This document shows, one piece after another, positions 17,566 to 26,398 of a DNA stretch of 49,859 nucleotides. Each line of letters begins with the position of its first letter. Position 1 is the stretch's first letter. This DNA is from Opitutus sp. GAS368 (GTDB taxonomy: Bacteria; Verrucomicrobiota; Verrucomicrobiia; Chthoniobacterales; Chthoniobacteraceae). Made by a program: the position numbers and the translations under genes. The stretch spans positions 1 through 49,859 of the forward strand of contig CALQFT020000007.1 in assembly GCA_943329925.2 (NCBI GenBank). Direction: 5' to 3'. The notes under the pieces are model-generated. The model made no database searches, was not told where the DNA came from, and saw only the letters and a program-made list of their open reading frames with translations.

Positions 17566-18123
17566 CTAAAGTGCACCTTCCACCTGTTCGCACAGGGAGT
17601 GCAGGAGGAACTTGTGTCCTTCTTGGATTCTGGCCGTGACGGTGGATGGTACGATTATCTCGATGTCCGCAAGTCCTTTGCATTTTCCGCCGTCGCGCCC
17701 CAGCAACGCCAGGGAGTGCACTCCTGCCAAGCGCGCGGCCCCAAGCGCGAGCCGCACATTTTCCGAGTTGCCACTGGTGGTGATGGCGACCAGAACATCG
17801 CCCGGCTTGCCGAACGCCTCCACCTGCCGGGCGAAGGTGTGCTCGTAACCGTAGTCGTTGCCCACGGCGGTGAGCAAACTGCCGCAAGCGGAGAGGTTGA
17901 TGGCTGGATACGCTTTGCGATCTCGGATGAAACGGCAGGTGTATTCGGTGGCGAAATCAGCCCCATCCGCTGCGCTGCCTCCATTTCCGCACACAAGTAG
18001 TTTACCGCCGGAAAGCAGGCATTTGCGTACGAGGTCTGCCGCCAGCAAAAGCTGGGGCTCGAGGGCGCGAAGACGTTCCATCGTCGCAAGGGCATCGTCC
18101 ACCGAAAGTTGAAATACGCTCAT
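17566..18123 (-). CDS. gmhA: Phosphoheptose isomerase-like SIS protein (GmhA)
   Basis: 185 aa, the size of GmhA, which makes D-glycero-D-manno-heptose 7-phosphate from sedoheptulose 7-phosphate for LPS core or heptosylated glycans. The SIS domain shows LLVCGNGGSAADGADFATEY, TAVGNDYGYE, the phosphate loop TTSGNSENV and the C-terminal ARIQEGHKFLLHSLCE with the catalytic His of the RIQE-x-H motif. Other heptose genes (hldE, gmhB) are not in the window. It lies 12 bp after the upstream methyltransferase gene, so the minus-strand genes from 19788 to 16429 may be one transcript. Confidence 0.88.
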   Translation of the reverse strand: MSVFQLSVDDALATMERLRALEPQLLLAADLVRKCLLSGGKLLVCGNGGSAADGADFATEYTCRFIRDRKAYPAINLSACGSLLTAVGNDYGYEHTFARQVEAFGKPGDVLVAITTSGNSENVRLALGAARLAGVHSLALLGRDGGKCKGLADIEIIVPSTVTARIQEGHKFLLHSLCEQVEGAL

Positions 18124-18135
18124 TAGATCGGAGGC

Positions 18136-19788
18136 TTAACGATTTGGAAACCGAGCGCCAGACCGAAACTCCGCAGTTTTGGACGCCCGGGGAGGAAGCG
18201 AACCTCTCACTCCAGCCTCCTTGACATACTTTTCCAATTGAAAATGAGAGAAGCCCAAATCCACGCTTCGACTCGACTCCAGCCGCAGCCCCCCGCCAAA
18301 GGGCCGTAGATCGAGCGGGTTGACAAATACCAGCCTGCCGCCCGGGCGCAAAAGACGTTGGGCGGCCTCAAACAAGCCCTGCACCATGTGTCGCAAGTCA
18401 GCCACTGGCACGCGCTTGCCCAAAGGCGGATTAGTGATGATCAACGTTAGATCCTGCAGCTCCTCGCGCCTTAGTGCGGAACGAAAATCGCACGCCACAA
18501 AGTCGCGCTCGGCTCGGACTTCCCCCCGCCTGCCTCCGGATACCGCCGCAACATTCGCCTCGGCTACTCTCACCGCTTCGTCGCTGAGATCCGTGCCGAA
18601 CACCGCCTCGACGCCCCCCAACAGAACGCATTCAGCAAGCTCCAGTCCCGAGCCACAAAACGGGTCCCATATCCTCTCCCCGCCCCCCTTGCCAACTTGA
18701 GCGATACGCGCCAAAGCCGCTGCCAAGGGAGGATGCGAGGCGGCTGGAACATCGCCCTGCCGGTAATCAAAGCGCGGATCGGGACGCAGCCGGGGACGCA
18801 ATTCCACCGTGACCGCCGCCGCCGTTTCGCGAATCACGACCTCCCACAACGCGGCACGAGGATCATTCAAAAGCACGGGTGCTTTTGCAAAGACGCGCTC
18901 CGTCAACTCGCGCACCACAGCCGGGGTGGCTTTTCTGGAAGCAAACTCTACCCGGTAACGAATCGGGCCGATTGTAAAACTTTGCAATACGTTCAACGAA
19001 AGCTTTGAAGAGATTAGGCCAGCGAGGGATTCTGCATCTGGAGTAGCGCCGGCTTTGGGCAGGGGAGGCAATTCGCCGAGGGTAAATGTCACGCCGCTAA
19101 AGCAGCGCAAGGCGTACAATTCCTTTAACGTAAAAGCCTCGTTTGGGCGCAACAGCAGTTTGCCCGCGGACATCCGCTCCACTTGAAATTTATTTTTCAG
19201 GTCGCGCTGTTCTTCCAGCTCTTGCGCGAGCACGCTTTCCAGTCCCGCGCGGCATTCCAACCCGACACTCACCCTCGCAATAGAGCGCAGCGACTGCTCA
19301 AAAGAGATTTCTCCACTACCTTCACGCCGCGCCACATTCGCCCGCACTTTTTGTACCACTTGGGACAGTTCTCCGTGGGCGGCCTCGCCAGCTTTGAGCG
19401 TTTCACTTCCCCCGATGCGTTCCAGTGTCTGCACTAAAAAGCGGCTTTCGCGCTCCCCCGCCGCCTTGCCCACCAGGTTTAGCAACTGCCGCTCCTCCAC
19501 CTCACCGGCGCCCAGTTTGGAAAGAGCTACCATGGCATATCGGCGCACCTTTTCCTCGGGATCTCCGAGCAACGCACGCAACCACTTGCGCGCCATCTCC
19601 CATTGGGCAGGCGTCCCGGTTTCCAGAAACACCACGCCCACGGCGCGCACCACCGAGACCAAGCGGATCCTTTGCGCTGGAGAAGCGGCGTCGAATAGCG
19701 CGACTTCCTGACTCCACAATGCCTCGCAACTTAGCCTGCGTAAGCGCTGATAATGCTCCTTAACCTGTTCTTGCGCTGTATTTTTCAT
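18136..19788 (-). CDS. HEAT repeat - THUMP-like - RlmL/Trm14-type RNA methyltransferase fusion
   Basis: 550 aa. The first 150 residues form alternating helices with HEAT-like spacing (DPEEKVRRYAMVALSKLG, then ESRFLVQTLERIGG). A THUMP-like region follows (about 170-330, VGLECRAGLESVLAQELEE as in RlmL and Trm14). The C-terminal UPF0020 methyltransferase has the SAM motif WDPFCGSGLEL and acidic TDLSDEAV, then ITNPPLGKR in the place of the catalytic NPPY. This suggests an N2-guanine rRNA or tRNA methyltransferase. The Tyr to Leu change in NPPY occurs in relatives such as RlmL (NPPYGER) only rarely, so activity needs testing. The HEAT extension is unusual. Confidence 0.82.
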   Translation of the reverse strand: MKNTAQEQVKEHYQRLRRLSCEALWSQEVALFDAASPAQRIRLVSVVRAVGVVFLETGTPAQWEMARKWLRALLGDPEEKVRRYAMVALSKLGAGEVEERQLLNLVGKAAGERESRFLVQTLERIGGSETLKAGEAAHGELSQVVQKVRANVARREGSGEISFEQSLRSIARVSVGLECRAGLESVLAQELEEQRDLKNKFQVERMSAGKLLLRPNEAFTLKELYALRCFSGVTFTLGELPPLPKAGATPDAESLAGLISSKLSLNVLQSFTIGPIRYRVEFASRKATPAVVRELTERVFAKAPVLLNDPRAALWEVVIRETAAAVTVELRPRLRPDPRFDYRQGDVPAASHPPLAAALARIAQVGKGGGERIWDPFCGSGLELAECVLLGGVEAVFGTDLSDEAVRVAEANVAAVSGGRRGEVRAERDFVACDFRSALRREELQDLTLIITNPPLGKRVPVADLRHMVQGLFEAAQRLLRPGGRLVFVNPLDLRPFGGGLRLESSRSVDLGFSHFQLEKYVKEAGVRGSLPPRASKTAEFRSGARFPNR

Positions 19789-20062
19789 AATCGATTAAAC
19801 TTCAGGGTTAAAGTGCACATAAGAAATGGCGCTCCATCCAGCTTTATAACATCCGAGCCGCAAGGGCCATTCCTACTGGGCGCCGATGGCTTTTTCCGCG
19901 CCGCTTTTTCGCAACTGCAAAGCAACAGCTCGGCGAGCTCTGGGCAAGCCTGCAAGTGGCAGGATCGAAGCGAGACAATCAGGGGCGAATTCGGAAGACC
20001 GCAAACTTTGGCGTGCTTTACCTTGCGGGAGACCGTGGGGCGGAGTTTGGTAGTGCCTCGCT

Positions 20063-21301
20063 ATGCTGCTGCGTGCTCGCACCGTTTTACCCTTGAATAC
20101 CCCGGCTATTGAAGACGGCGCGGTGCGGGTGGAGGGTGCCCGAATCATGGCGGTGGGCAAGCGTAGCGAGTTGGCGGCACACGCCGGGGAGGAAGTCGTT
20201 GAACTGGGGGAAGCCGTGTTGTTGCCGGGCCTCATCAACGCGCATTGCCACCTCGAATACTCGACAATGCGCCACGCCATTGCGCCTCCCAACGCCTTCA
20301 CGGAGTGGGTTCAGCGGCTCAATTCCATCAAACGCCAGCTCGGCCACGAAGACATCCTGACCGCTATCAGCCGCGGTTACGCCGAGGCGCAACGCTATGG
20401 GACCACCACTATTTGTAGCATGGTGGCTTTTCCCGATTTGTTGCCCCAACTCCCGCCTCCCGTTCTGCGTACTTGGTGGTTTTACGAAATGATCGATGTG
20501 CGTCACCGGGTGACTTCCGAGGAGGTTGTCGCAGGGGCATTGACCTTTTTTAATCAGCAAAAGGATCCCCTGACTCAATTCGGCCTCAATCCCCACGCCC
20601 CCTACACCGCCTCGCTGCTTCTGTATCGTCTGGCCCACGCCTGCGCTATGCAGAATGGGATGTTACTAACCAGCCACGTCGCGGAGTCCCAAGAGGAGAC
20701 GGAAATGTTTGCCGGTGCTTCCGGTGCCCTGCACGACTTCCTCGCGGGGCTGGGGCGGCCCATGCATGATTGCGGGTTGGACACGCCCTTCGGGTGGCTG
20801 TGGCGCAACGCAGCCATAGGACCTGACTGGATATTGGCGCATCTCAACGACCTGCATCCATCGGACTTTGCTCTTTTAGAAACGCTTGGAAAAGAACGAT
20901 TTCCGCATGTAGTCCATTGCCCGGGAAGTCACGCCTATTTCAAGCATCCTCCTTTTGCTTTCACGAAGTTGTCCGGTCTGGGGATTAATATTTGCGTCGG
21001 CACCGACAGTCTAGCGAGTACCGACTCCCTAAGCTTGCTCTCGGAGTTGCGCAAGCTGCAGAGCAACGCGCCCGGCCTCTCTCCTGAGGATTTGCTCGCC
21101 ACTGTCACGCTGGCCCCAGCGCGGGCGCTGCGTCAGGAGGGCCAGCTCGGCTGCCTCTCCCTCGGCGCCCTAGCCGATTTAATCGCCATCCCGCTGGAAG
21201 ATTCCGCAGGAAAAAATGCCCAACAAGCGGCCGAGGCTTGCGTCGGATACAAGGGCTGGATTCCTTGGATGATGGTGAATGGAAAAATCCTCACAACCTA
21301 G
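20063..21301 (+). CDS. Amidohydrolase/deaminase, candidate aminodeoxyfutalosine deaminase
   Basis: 412 aa cytosolic enzyme of the Zn-dependent amidohydrolase superfamily (chlorohydrolase/SAH-deaminase group). Visible metal and catalytic stretches: LPGLINAHCHLEYS (near 50-65), NPHAPYTAS, TSHVAESQEE, VHCPGSHAYF and GTDSLASTDSLSLLSELR. The last motif and the INAHxHLE(F/Y)S pattern are reminiscent of MqnX of the futalosine menaquinone pathway; guanine or methylthioadenosine deaminase are alternatives. No other menaquinone gene lies here, so this is a guess from motifs. The gap before it (19789-20062) shows no gene. Confidence 0.75.
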   Translation: MLLRARTVLPLNTPAIEDGAVRVEGARIMAVGKRSELAAHAGEEVVELGEAVLLPGLINAHCHLEYSTMRHAIAPPNAFTEWVQRLNSIKRQLGHEDILTAISRGYAEAQRYGTTTICSMVAFPDLLPQLPPPVLRTWWFYEMIDVRHRVTSEEVVAGALTFFNQQKDPLTQFGLNPHAPYTASLLLYRLAHACAMQNGMLLTSHVAESQEETEMFAGASGALHDFLAGLGRPMHDCGLDTPFGWLWRNAAIGPDWILAHLNDLHPSDFALLETLGKERFPHVVHCPGSHAYFKHPPFAFTKLSGLGINICVGTDSLASTDSLSLLSELRKLQSNAPGLSPEDLLATVTLAPARALRQEGQLGCLSLGALADLIAIPLEDSAGKNAQQAAEACVGYKGWIPWMMVNGKILTT

Positions 21302-21326
21302 GCATCCTTCACTTTTCCCTTTTCCC

Positions 21327-22259
21327 ATGCGTTTCAGCCGCCTGATTTTCCCCATACTCATCGTGTTCTTTTTCGGGGTGCAACCCTCCGAAGCCGCCCA
21401 CAAGCGTCATCGTCGCACTCCGGCGCGTAAGTCCACGCCCGCGCGCAAGACGCCGCCCTCGGCGGCCGCAACGCAACTCAAGCCCAGCGTCTCCGACGAT
21501 CCCGACGATCTTGTTCTCGCAGCACGCGGAGCCATCGTCTTGGATGCACTCAGCGGCAGAGCCTTGTACGAGAAGAATGCGGACACCCGCTTTTACCCGG
21601 CCAGCACGACGAAGATCATGACAGGTCTGCTGGTGATCGAGGCCGGCAACTTGGACCAGATAGTAGAGGTGACTTTGGAGGATTCCAAAGTAGGCGAGAG
21701 CAGCCTCAACATTCATCCCGGCGATCGCATCACCCGGCGGCAGATGTTGCTTGGCTTAATGCTCAAGAGTGCCAATGACGTGGCGCACGCACTGGGGCGT
21801 GATAACGCCGGGAGCATCGAGGCGTTTGCTAAGAAAATGACCCTGCGCGCCAAGGAGTTGGGTTGCGTAAACACCCAGTTTATCAACCCGCACGGTCTTC
21901 ACAACTTGGCCCATTACACCACGCCCCGCGACCTTGCCTCAATCACGCGAACGGCAATGAACCAGCCACTTTTTCGCCAGCTCGTTTCCACGAAAACGGC
22001 CCACTGGAACACCGCTGCCGGCGGGATTATGCTGACGAATCACAACCGTCTGCTCGACAAATTTGCAGGGTGTAACGGTGTAAAAACAGGGTACACCATC
22101 CCAGCCCAACAGGTGCTTGCCAGCTCCGCCGTGCGGGACGGGAAGGAAGCCATTGCGATAGTCATGCACACTGATAAGCCCGGGATCTGGGAGGACAGCG
22201 CGAAGTTGTTGGAATTCGGCCTGCGCAAATGCGGGGCAACGCCGGTGGCTGGAAAATAA
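21327..22259 (+). CDS. D-alanyl-D-alanine carboxypeptidase (PBP5/6 family, S11)
   Basis: 310 aa from the ATG at 21327, which starts a signal peptide (MRFSRLIFPILIVFFFG). A basic Lys/Arg/His/Pro/Thr-rich segment (about 25-60) precedes the penicillin-binding domain. Active-site motifs are intact: SxxK in YPASTTKIMTG, SxN in SANDVAHAL and KTG in GVKTGYT. It trims the terminal D-Ala from peptidoglycan side chains in the periplasm. The protein is shorter than E. coli DacA and seems to lack its C-terminal membrane-anchor domain, like several S11 enzymes. An in-frame start at 21279 overlaps the previous gene and is less likely. Confidence 0.92.
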   Translation: MRFSRLIFPILIVFFFGVQPSEAAHKRHRRTPARKSTPARKTPPSAAATQLKPSVSDDPDDLVLAARGAIVLDALSGRALYEKNADTRFYPASTTKIMTGLLVIEAGNLDQIVEVTLEDSKVGESSLNIHPGDRITRRQMLLGLMLKSANDVAHALGRDNAGSIEAFAKKMTLRAKELGCVNTQFINPHGLHNLAHYTTPRDLASITRTAMNQPLFRQLVSTKTAHWNTAAGGIMLTNHNRLLDKFAGCNGVKTGYTIPAQQVLASSAVRDGKEAIAIVMHTDKPGIWEDSAKLLEFGLRKCGATPVAGK

Positions 22260-22325
22260 GAAAGTCAACGCACCGGATTTACGTTTAGACGTTGCACGCC
22301 TGCGTCCGCATGGTTTGCTTTTCTC

Positions 22326-23444
22326 ATGTCTGTCGCCAAACCAAAATCCACTGCCGCCTTCCATGCCGTGCTCGGTACGGATGACGCCGAGGTGAAGCGC
22401 CTCGCCTCGGCGCTGGCCGCCGAACTCACGCCTGCGGATGGCGGCGATTTTTCCTCTGACATCATCGACGGCACCGCCGCCAACGCAGCCGACGCGGAAA
22501 CACGCATACGACAAACGCGGGATGCCCTTTTAACGTTTCCCTTTTTCGGGGGCGAAAAGCTCGTGTGGCTCAAGAGCGCCAATTTCCTAGGCGACAGCGT
22601 CATGGGCGGAGCCGGCGGAGTTTTAGAGGCGCTCGAATCTCTCTTGGAGACGCTTTCAGCAGGCTTGCCCAAAGGTATTCGCTTCCTGCTGAGTGCCACT
22701 GAAATCGATAAACGTCGTACCTTCTATAAAACCATTTCCAAGCTCGGTGCCGTGACGGTATGCGACAAGCTGGATACCTCGAAGGCCGGCTGGGAGGAAG
22801 CCGCCATTGAGCTTGCGCGGCAACTGGCCCAAGCCTCGGGCGTTCGCTTGGAACCCGCCGCACTCGAGCTTGTTGCCCTTCGCACCGGCGGCGACCGGCG
22901 GACGCTGGCCTCCGAACTGGAAAAGCTCGCCCTCTACGTATGGGGTGCGAACCGGGCGGTGACTGCGGCTGATGTTCAAATGCTGGTGCCCCTTACCGCT
23001 GAGGCAATTATCTTCGAACTGGGTAACGCTCTGGCTTCTCGTGAAACCAACCAGGCACTCGCCCTGCTCCAACAACTTTTGCAGCAGAAGGAGTCGCCTA
23101 TAGGCATTTTGCTCGTGGCGATTATTCCGACATTCCGAAATCTACTTGCGGTCAAAGAGTTGATGGAAAAGCACCGCCTTAGTCGACCAGCCCAGGCGTT
23201 TTATTTTGGCAAGACTCTCGAAAAGCTCCCTGCGGAGGCCACCGACCATTTGCCTCGTAAAAAGGACGGAAACATCAACGCCTTTGCGCTGGGGATCGCC
23301 GCCCAGCATGCCCACCGCTTTAACATTCAGGAACTGCTCGCAGCGCAGAAAAACACTCTGGAAACTAACGTTGCGCTGGTCAGCACCCAGCAGGAACCGG
23401 AAAGTTTGTTGCAACAACTCATCATCCGGCTCACTGCGCGGTAA
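22326..23444 (+). CDS. holA: DNA polymerase III subunit delta
   Basis: 372 aa, usual HolA length. The clamp-loader delta subunit opens the beta clamp. The N-terminal AAA-like domain lacks a P-loop as expected (AVLGTDDAEVKRLASALAAEL), with FPFFGGEKLVWLKSANF and RFLLSATEIDKRRTFYKTI; the middle shows GGDRRTLASELEKLALY and the C-terminal collar SRETNQALALLQQLLQQKESPIGILLVAIIPTFRNLL-type region (split across about residues 235-275). Downstream it converges with the dipeptidase gene. Confidence 0.93.
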   Translation: MSVAKPKSTAAFHAVLGTDDAEVKRLASALAAELTPADGGDFSSDIIDGTAANAADAETRIRQTRDALLTFPFFGGEKLVWLKSANFLGDSVMGGAGGVLEALESLLETLSAGLPKGIRFLLSATEIDKRRTFYKTISKLGAVTVCDKLDTSKAGWEEAAIELARQLAQASGVRLEPAALELVALRTGGDRRTLASELEKLALYVWGANRAVTAADVQMLVPLTAEAIIFELGNALASRETNQALALLQQLLQQKESPIGILLVAIIPTFRNLLAVKELMEKHRLSRPAQAFYFGKTLEKLPAEATDHLPRKKDGNINAFALGIAAQHAHRFNIQELLAAQKNTLETNVALVSTQQEPESLLQQLIIRLTAR

Positions 23445-23454
23445 GACAAACGGC

Positions 23455-23479
23455 GGCTTGGATCTGTTGGCCTCAAGCC
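23455..23479. terminator. Weak hairpin between convergent holA and dipeptidase genes
   Basis: GGCTTG (23455-23460) pairs with CAAGCC (23474-23479), loop 13 nt. It fills the 35-bp gap between the two stop codons. The stem is only 6 bp and no T-run follows, so this rests mainly on position. Confidence 0.3.
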
Positions 23480-24616
23480 TTACTCAGGAAGCGCCAACTT
23501 CAACGCCCGCAGAAAATTGCCGCTCATGATTCCCTCCACCGCGCCGTCTTCGTAGCCGCGTGCTTTTAGCAGCTCGGGCAACCGCCCGAGGTCGGCGATG
23601 GACCTGACATCCGAGGGCGTCTGTTCCGTGCCAAAGCAACCATCCAGATCCGACCCGATCCCCGAGTGCCGCGCGGATCCAGTAATCTGGCACACGTGGT
23701 CCAAATGATCCGCAACGTGGGAGAGCATCACGCCCGCGGACTCCGGGGTGGTCTGTTCGCGCACCCAGCCGGGTACCAGCATCCATGCGTCGAAGGCCAC
23801 GCCAATAACCGCGTCGCGTTGGGCGAGTGCGAGAATCATTTCGTCACTGAGTTGGCGGTTGTGAGGAACCAGCGTGCGGCAATTGTGGTGACTGGCCCAG
23901 ATGGGGCCCTCGTACAAATCCAGCGCCTGCCAGAAAGCGTCGTCGCACAAATGCGTGGCGTCCAATATCATACCGAGGCGACTGGCCTCGCGCAGGAGCG
24001 CCACGCCCTTCTCGTTGAGCTTGCCGGTGGCATCCGTCCCGTTGGCGTAAACGCCGGGTCCGTAATGGGCCGGGCCTATCGCGCGCAAGCCGTTGGCGTA
24101 GGCGCGGTGAAGATGATCCAGCGAGGGAAGCGAATCCGCACCTTCCAATGAAAGCACATAGCCCACAGGAAGTTGTATGTGCGAACCGTCCGCCCGCTCT
24201 AGAGCAGCCTTCCAGACTGCGACATGTGCGGCGAGCGTGGTGCGGTTCCGGAGTTGCACCATTTCGCCGGCCTCCTCCATCGCCCCGTACCAGGCCAGCT
24301 GCGCTTGGGTCATGGCCCACGCCTGCGCCTGGGAACGCCAACCGTTGAGCGGACTCCATCCGTCCAGCTCCACGCGCGCCAACTGCGTGGCCACGCACAA
24401 ACCGGCTCCAGCCAGGCGCATTTCCGGCAGGCTCACGGTCCCCCGGCCACGGCCCTTTTTGTCCGTTAAATGCGCCTCCGTTGCGCGGATCTCTGCCAGA
24501 GGTCGCGTCAGGTCACGGTTCCATTCGATGGCGTTGATGGAAAGGTCGAGATGCGCATCGAGGAGAAAAGCGGTGGGTGAGGTCCCGCTTAATTCTGGTT
24601 GAAGATGTGTGCTCAT
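23480..24616 (-). CDS. Membrane dipeptidase family (M19, renal dipeptidase-like)
   Basis: 378 aa from the ATG at 24616, chosen because it forms an ATGA overlap with the stop of the upstream PLP enzyme gene; longer in-frame starts overlap that gene heavily. M19 zinc peptidases hydrolyse dipeptides and, unlike most peptidases, accept a D-residue at the second position. Motifs: DAHLDLSINAIEW for the first metal site, LSLEGADSL, GLRAIGPAHYGPGVYANG, DATHLCDDAFWQ, ASHHNCR and GIGSDLDGCFG. No signal peptide is seen, so it is probably cytosolic. Last gene of the RidA-PLP enzyme-dipeptidase operon. Confidence 0.92.
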   Translation of the reverse strand: MSTHLQPELSGTSPTAFLLDAHLDLSINAIEWNRDLTRPLAEIRATEAHLTDKKGRGRGTVSLPEMRLAGAGLCVATQLARVELDGWSPLNGWRSQAQAWAMTQAQLAWYGAMEEAGEMVQLRNRTTLAAHVAVWKAALERADGSHIQLPVGYVLSLEGADSLPSLDHLHRAYANGLRAIGPAHYGPGVYANGTDATGKLNEKGVALLREASRLGMILDATHLCDDAFWQALDLYEGPIWASHHNCRTLVPHNRQLSDEMILALAQRDAVIGVAFDAWMLVPGWVREQTTPESAGVMLSHVADHLDHVCQITGSARHSGIGSDLDGCFGTEQTPSDVRSIADLGRLPELLKARGYEDGAVEGIMSGNFLRALKLALPE

Positions 24617-25716
24617 ATGGAAATGCATCGCGCCCGAGCGGTCACGGGCCAGGTTTCCTCCACCCGCCCGTTGCGGGCTACAAGAGCCGTGGCGTGGAGA
24701 GCGACGGTCGGGCAAATGTGCCAAGGGATTGCGTGTAACACGGTACCTATGGGGATATCGGCAGCCATAGGCGTCTCCAATACAAGGTGTTCTTCATTGT
24801 GGGCAACTGGACGTGCATCCGGCAATCGGGGGAAGACGGCACGTGGGTGTTGCATTTCGCTGGCGACGGCCTTGTGTCCCAGATCGAGGCAAAGTCGGTT
24901 GGTGGCGGGTCTGCTAATGACGCGAGTAAGCAGCGTTACTGCGGGTAAGAACTTCACATCAGGTAGGTTTGTGGCGTAACCAGCATCCCACAGCACCGTG
25001 GTGCCAGGGCTGCATTCCACATAAGGACGACTGGCGTGCATGGGGAATGTCGGACTTCCTCCGGCGACAACGATTGGGACTGGAAGGCCAGCGGCGAGCA
25101 ATTCATTGCGCAGTTTTTCCACAGGTGCGAAAGCGTGCTCGCAGGCAGTTTTGCGGACCTCTGGATCGGATTGGTGCAAGTGGCCGTCATAGGCGTGGAG
25201 GCCGCCTGCGCGCACGCCGGGGAGCGTTGCCAGCCGTTGATAAAGCGCAAACGCTGCCGGCCCGGGCACAATGCCGGTACGCTGCTGACCAACGTCTAAG
25301 TCGAGCAGCACCGTCGCGGATTCGCCCTCGGCCTTTAGCGCTTGGGCGAGGGATTCGAGCGGCTCGAGCGCATCGGTGAGCGTGGAGAAGCGTGTCCCGG
25401 GAAATTGCCTCAGTAATTGGATGAAACGTGCGACATTCGGCCCCACTAGTTGTGCGGCGAGCAGCACGTCCAAGGCGCCTGCGCTGGCAGCCATCTCGGC
25501 CTCGGCGATGGTCGCGCACTTGAATTTTTGGATCCCAAGCTCAATCTGCCGGGCGACGAGTTGCGGCAGTTTATGTGTTTTGATGTGGGGACGTAACCGG
25601 CTTGGACTGCCAGCTATTGCGAGCATTCGACGGAGGTTTTCCTCCACCCGCTCCCAGTGAAGCACTAGGGCGGGAGAGGCGAGTTCTTGTTCGTTAGCGA
25701 GGGTAGGCCAGTCCAT
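24613..25716 (-). CDS. Fold-type III PLP enzyme (D-threonine aldolase / D-serine dehydratase family)
   Basis: 367 aa from the ATG at 25716. An open frame continues upstream to 26517, but that part runs antisense-wise over ridA in another frame and is not coding. The alanine racemase-like barrel carries the PLP lysine in RPHIKTHK (near 48), a TRFSTLTD strand, GLHAYDGHLH and VVAGGSPTF for phosphate binding, and the C-terminal domain has NEEHLVLE and metal-ligand-like HAIPWHICPTV, where the His and Cys fit the zinc site of D-serine dehydratases. It could dehydrate D-Ser/D-Thr or cleave D-3-hydroxy amino acids. The stop is coupled to the dipeptidase start. Confidence 0.9.
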   Translation of the reverse strand: MDWPTLANEQELASPALVLHWERVEENLRRMLAIAGSPSRLRPHIKTHKLPQLVARQIELGIQKFKCATIAEAEMAASAGALDVLLAAQLVGPNVARFIQLLRQFPGTRFSTLTDALEPLESLAQALKAEGESATVLLDLDVGQQRTGIVPGPAAFALYQRLATLPGVRAGGLHAYDGHLHQSDPEVRKTACEHAFAPVEKLRNELLAAGLPVPIVVAGGSPTFPMHASRPYVECSPGTTVLWDAGYATNLPDVKFLPAVTLLTRVISRPATNRLCLDLGHKAVASEMQHPRAVFPRLPDARPVAHNEEHLVLETPMAADIPIGTVLHAIPWHICPTVALHATALVARNGRVEETWPVTARARCISI

Positions 25717-25724
25717 GGAAGCTT

Positions 25725-26192
25725 TTAGACGAGTTCGAAAATTGCCTCGATTTCCACCGCAATGTTTCCGGGTAATGGGCCCATGCCCACTGCGCTGCGC
25801 GCGCCGATGCCGTGTTCGTTGCCGAAGACTTCGGCGAACAGTTCGCTGCAGCCGTTGATCACTTTGGGGTGCTCGTAAAAATCCGGGGCCGAGTTCACCA
25901 TTCCTAACAACTTCACGACGCGGCTGATGCGGTCCAGTGATCCGAAATGCTCGCGCAACGTGGCAATCATAGCGATCCCGACCTGCCGCGCGGCGGCGTG
26001 GCCCGCTTCCAGGGTCAAGTCGGAGCCGACTCGACCGGTGATGAGTGAGCCGTCGGTGCGTACCGGGCCGTGGCCCGAGACGTAGGCGAGTCCTTGTACA
26101 ACGACGACGGGTTTGTAGACGGCGACGGGCTTGGGTGCGTGGGGGAGCGCGAGGTGGAGTGCGGCGAGGCGTTCTTCGTGGGTGGAGTTCAT
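25725..26192 (-). CDS. ridA: RidA/YjgF family enamine/imine deaminase
   Basis: 155 aa, somewhat longer than E. coli RidA (128), like the YoaB/long RidA subgroup. RidA hydrolyses reactive enamine and imine intermediates such as 2-aminoacrylate made by PLP dehydratases. Motifs: VVVQGLAYVSGHGPVRTDG, TLEAGHAAARQ, HFGSLDRISRVVKLLGMVN and the C-terminal GARSAVGMGPLPGNIAVEIEA, with the substrate-binding Arg in GARSA. It is first in the operon, 8 bp before the PLP enzyme whose product it would detoxify, which supports a dehydratase role for that enzyme. Confidence 0.93.
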   Translation of the reverse strand: MNSTHEERLAALHLALPHAPKPVAVYKPVVVVQGLAYVSGHGPVRTDGSLITGRVGSDLTLEAGHAAARQVGIAMIATLREHFGSLDRISRVVKLLGMVNSAPDFYEHPKVINGCSELFAEVFGNEHGIGARSAVGMGPLPGNIAVEIEAIFELV

Positions 26193-26398
26193 GAGATAAG
26201 ATGTTTTTGAATGGAATCTGGCAAACGCGCAAGTTCCGCGCCGGTATGAGCGAAAATCGCCTCAACTCACATGCTGGAATTTTCGCCAAGCTTTTGGCGC
26301 AGTAGAGGCACAGTACGGGTCGCGTCTGGTGTCCGCGCCGGCTTCCGTACAAGGAGAATAAACGTGCGACATCGGTGGAAACCTCGTACGCCTTGTGC

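Noticed and set aside
19789-20062. Hidden gene or RNA in the 274-bp gap before the amidohydrolase
   Set aside because: Frames there are antisense-like or low complexity, and no tRNA-like cloverleaf or stable hairpin was evident.
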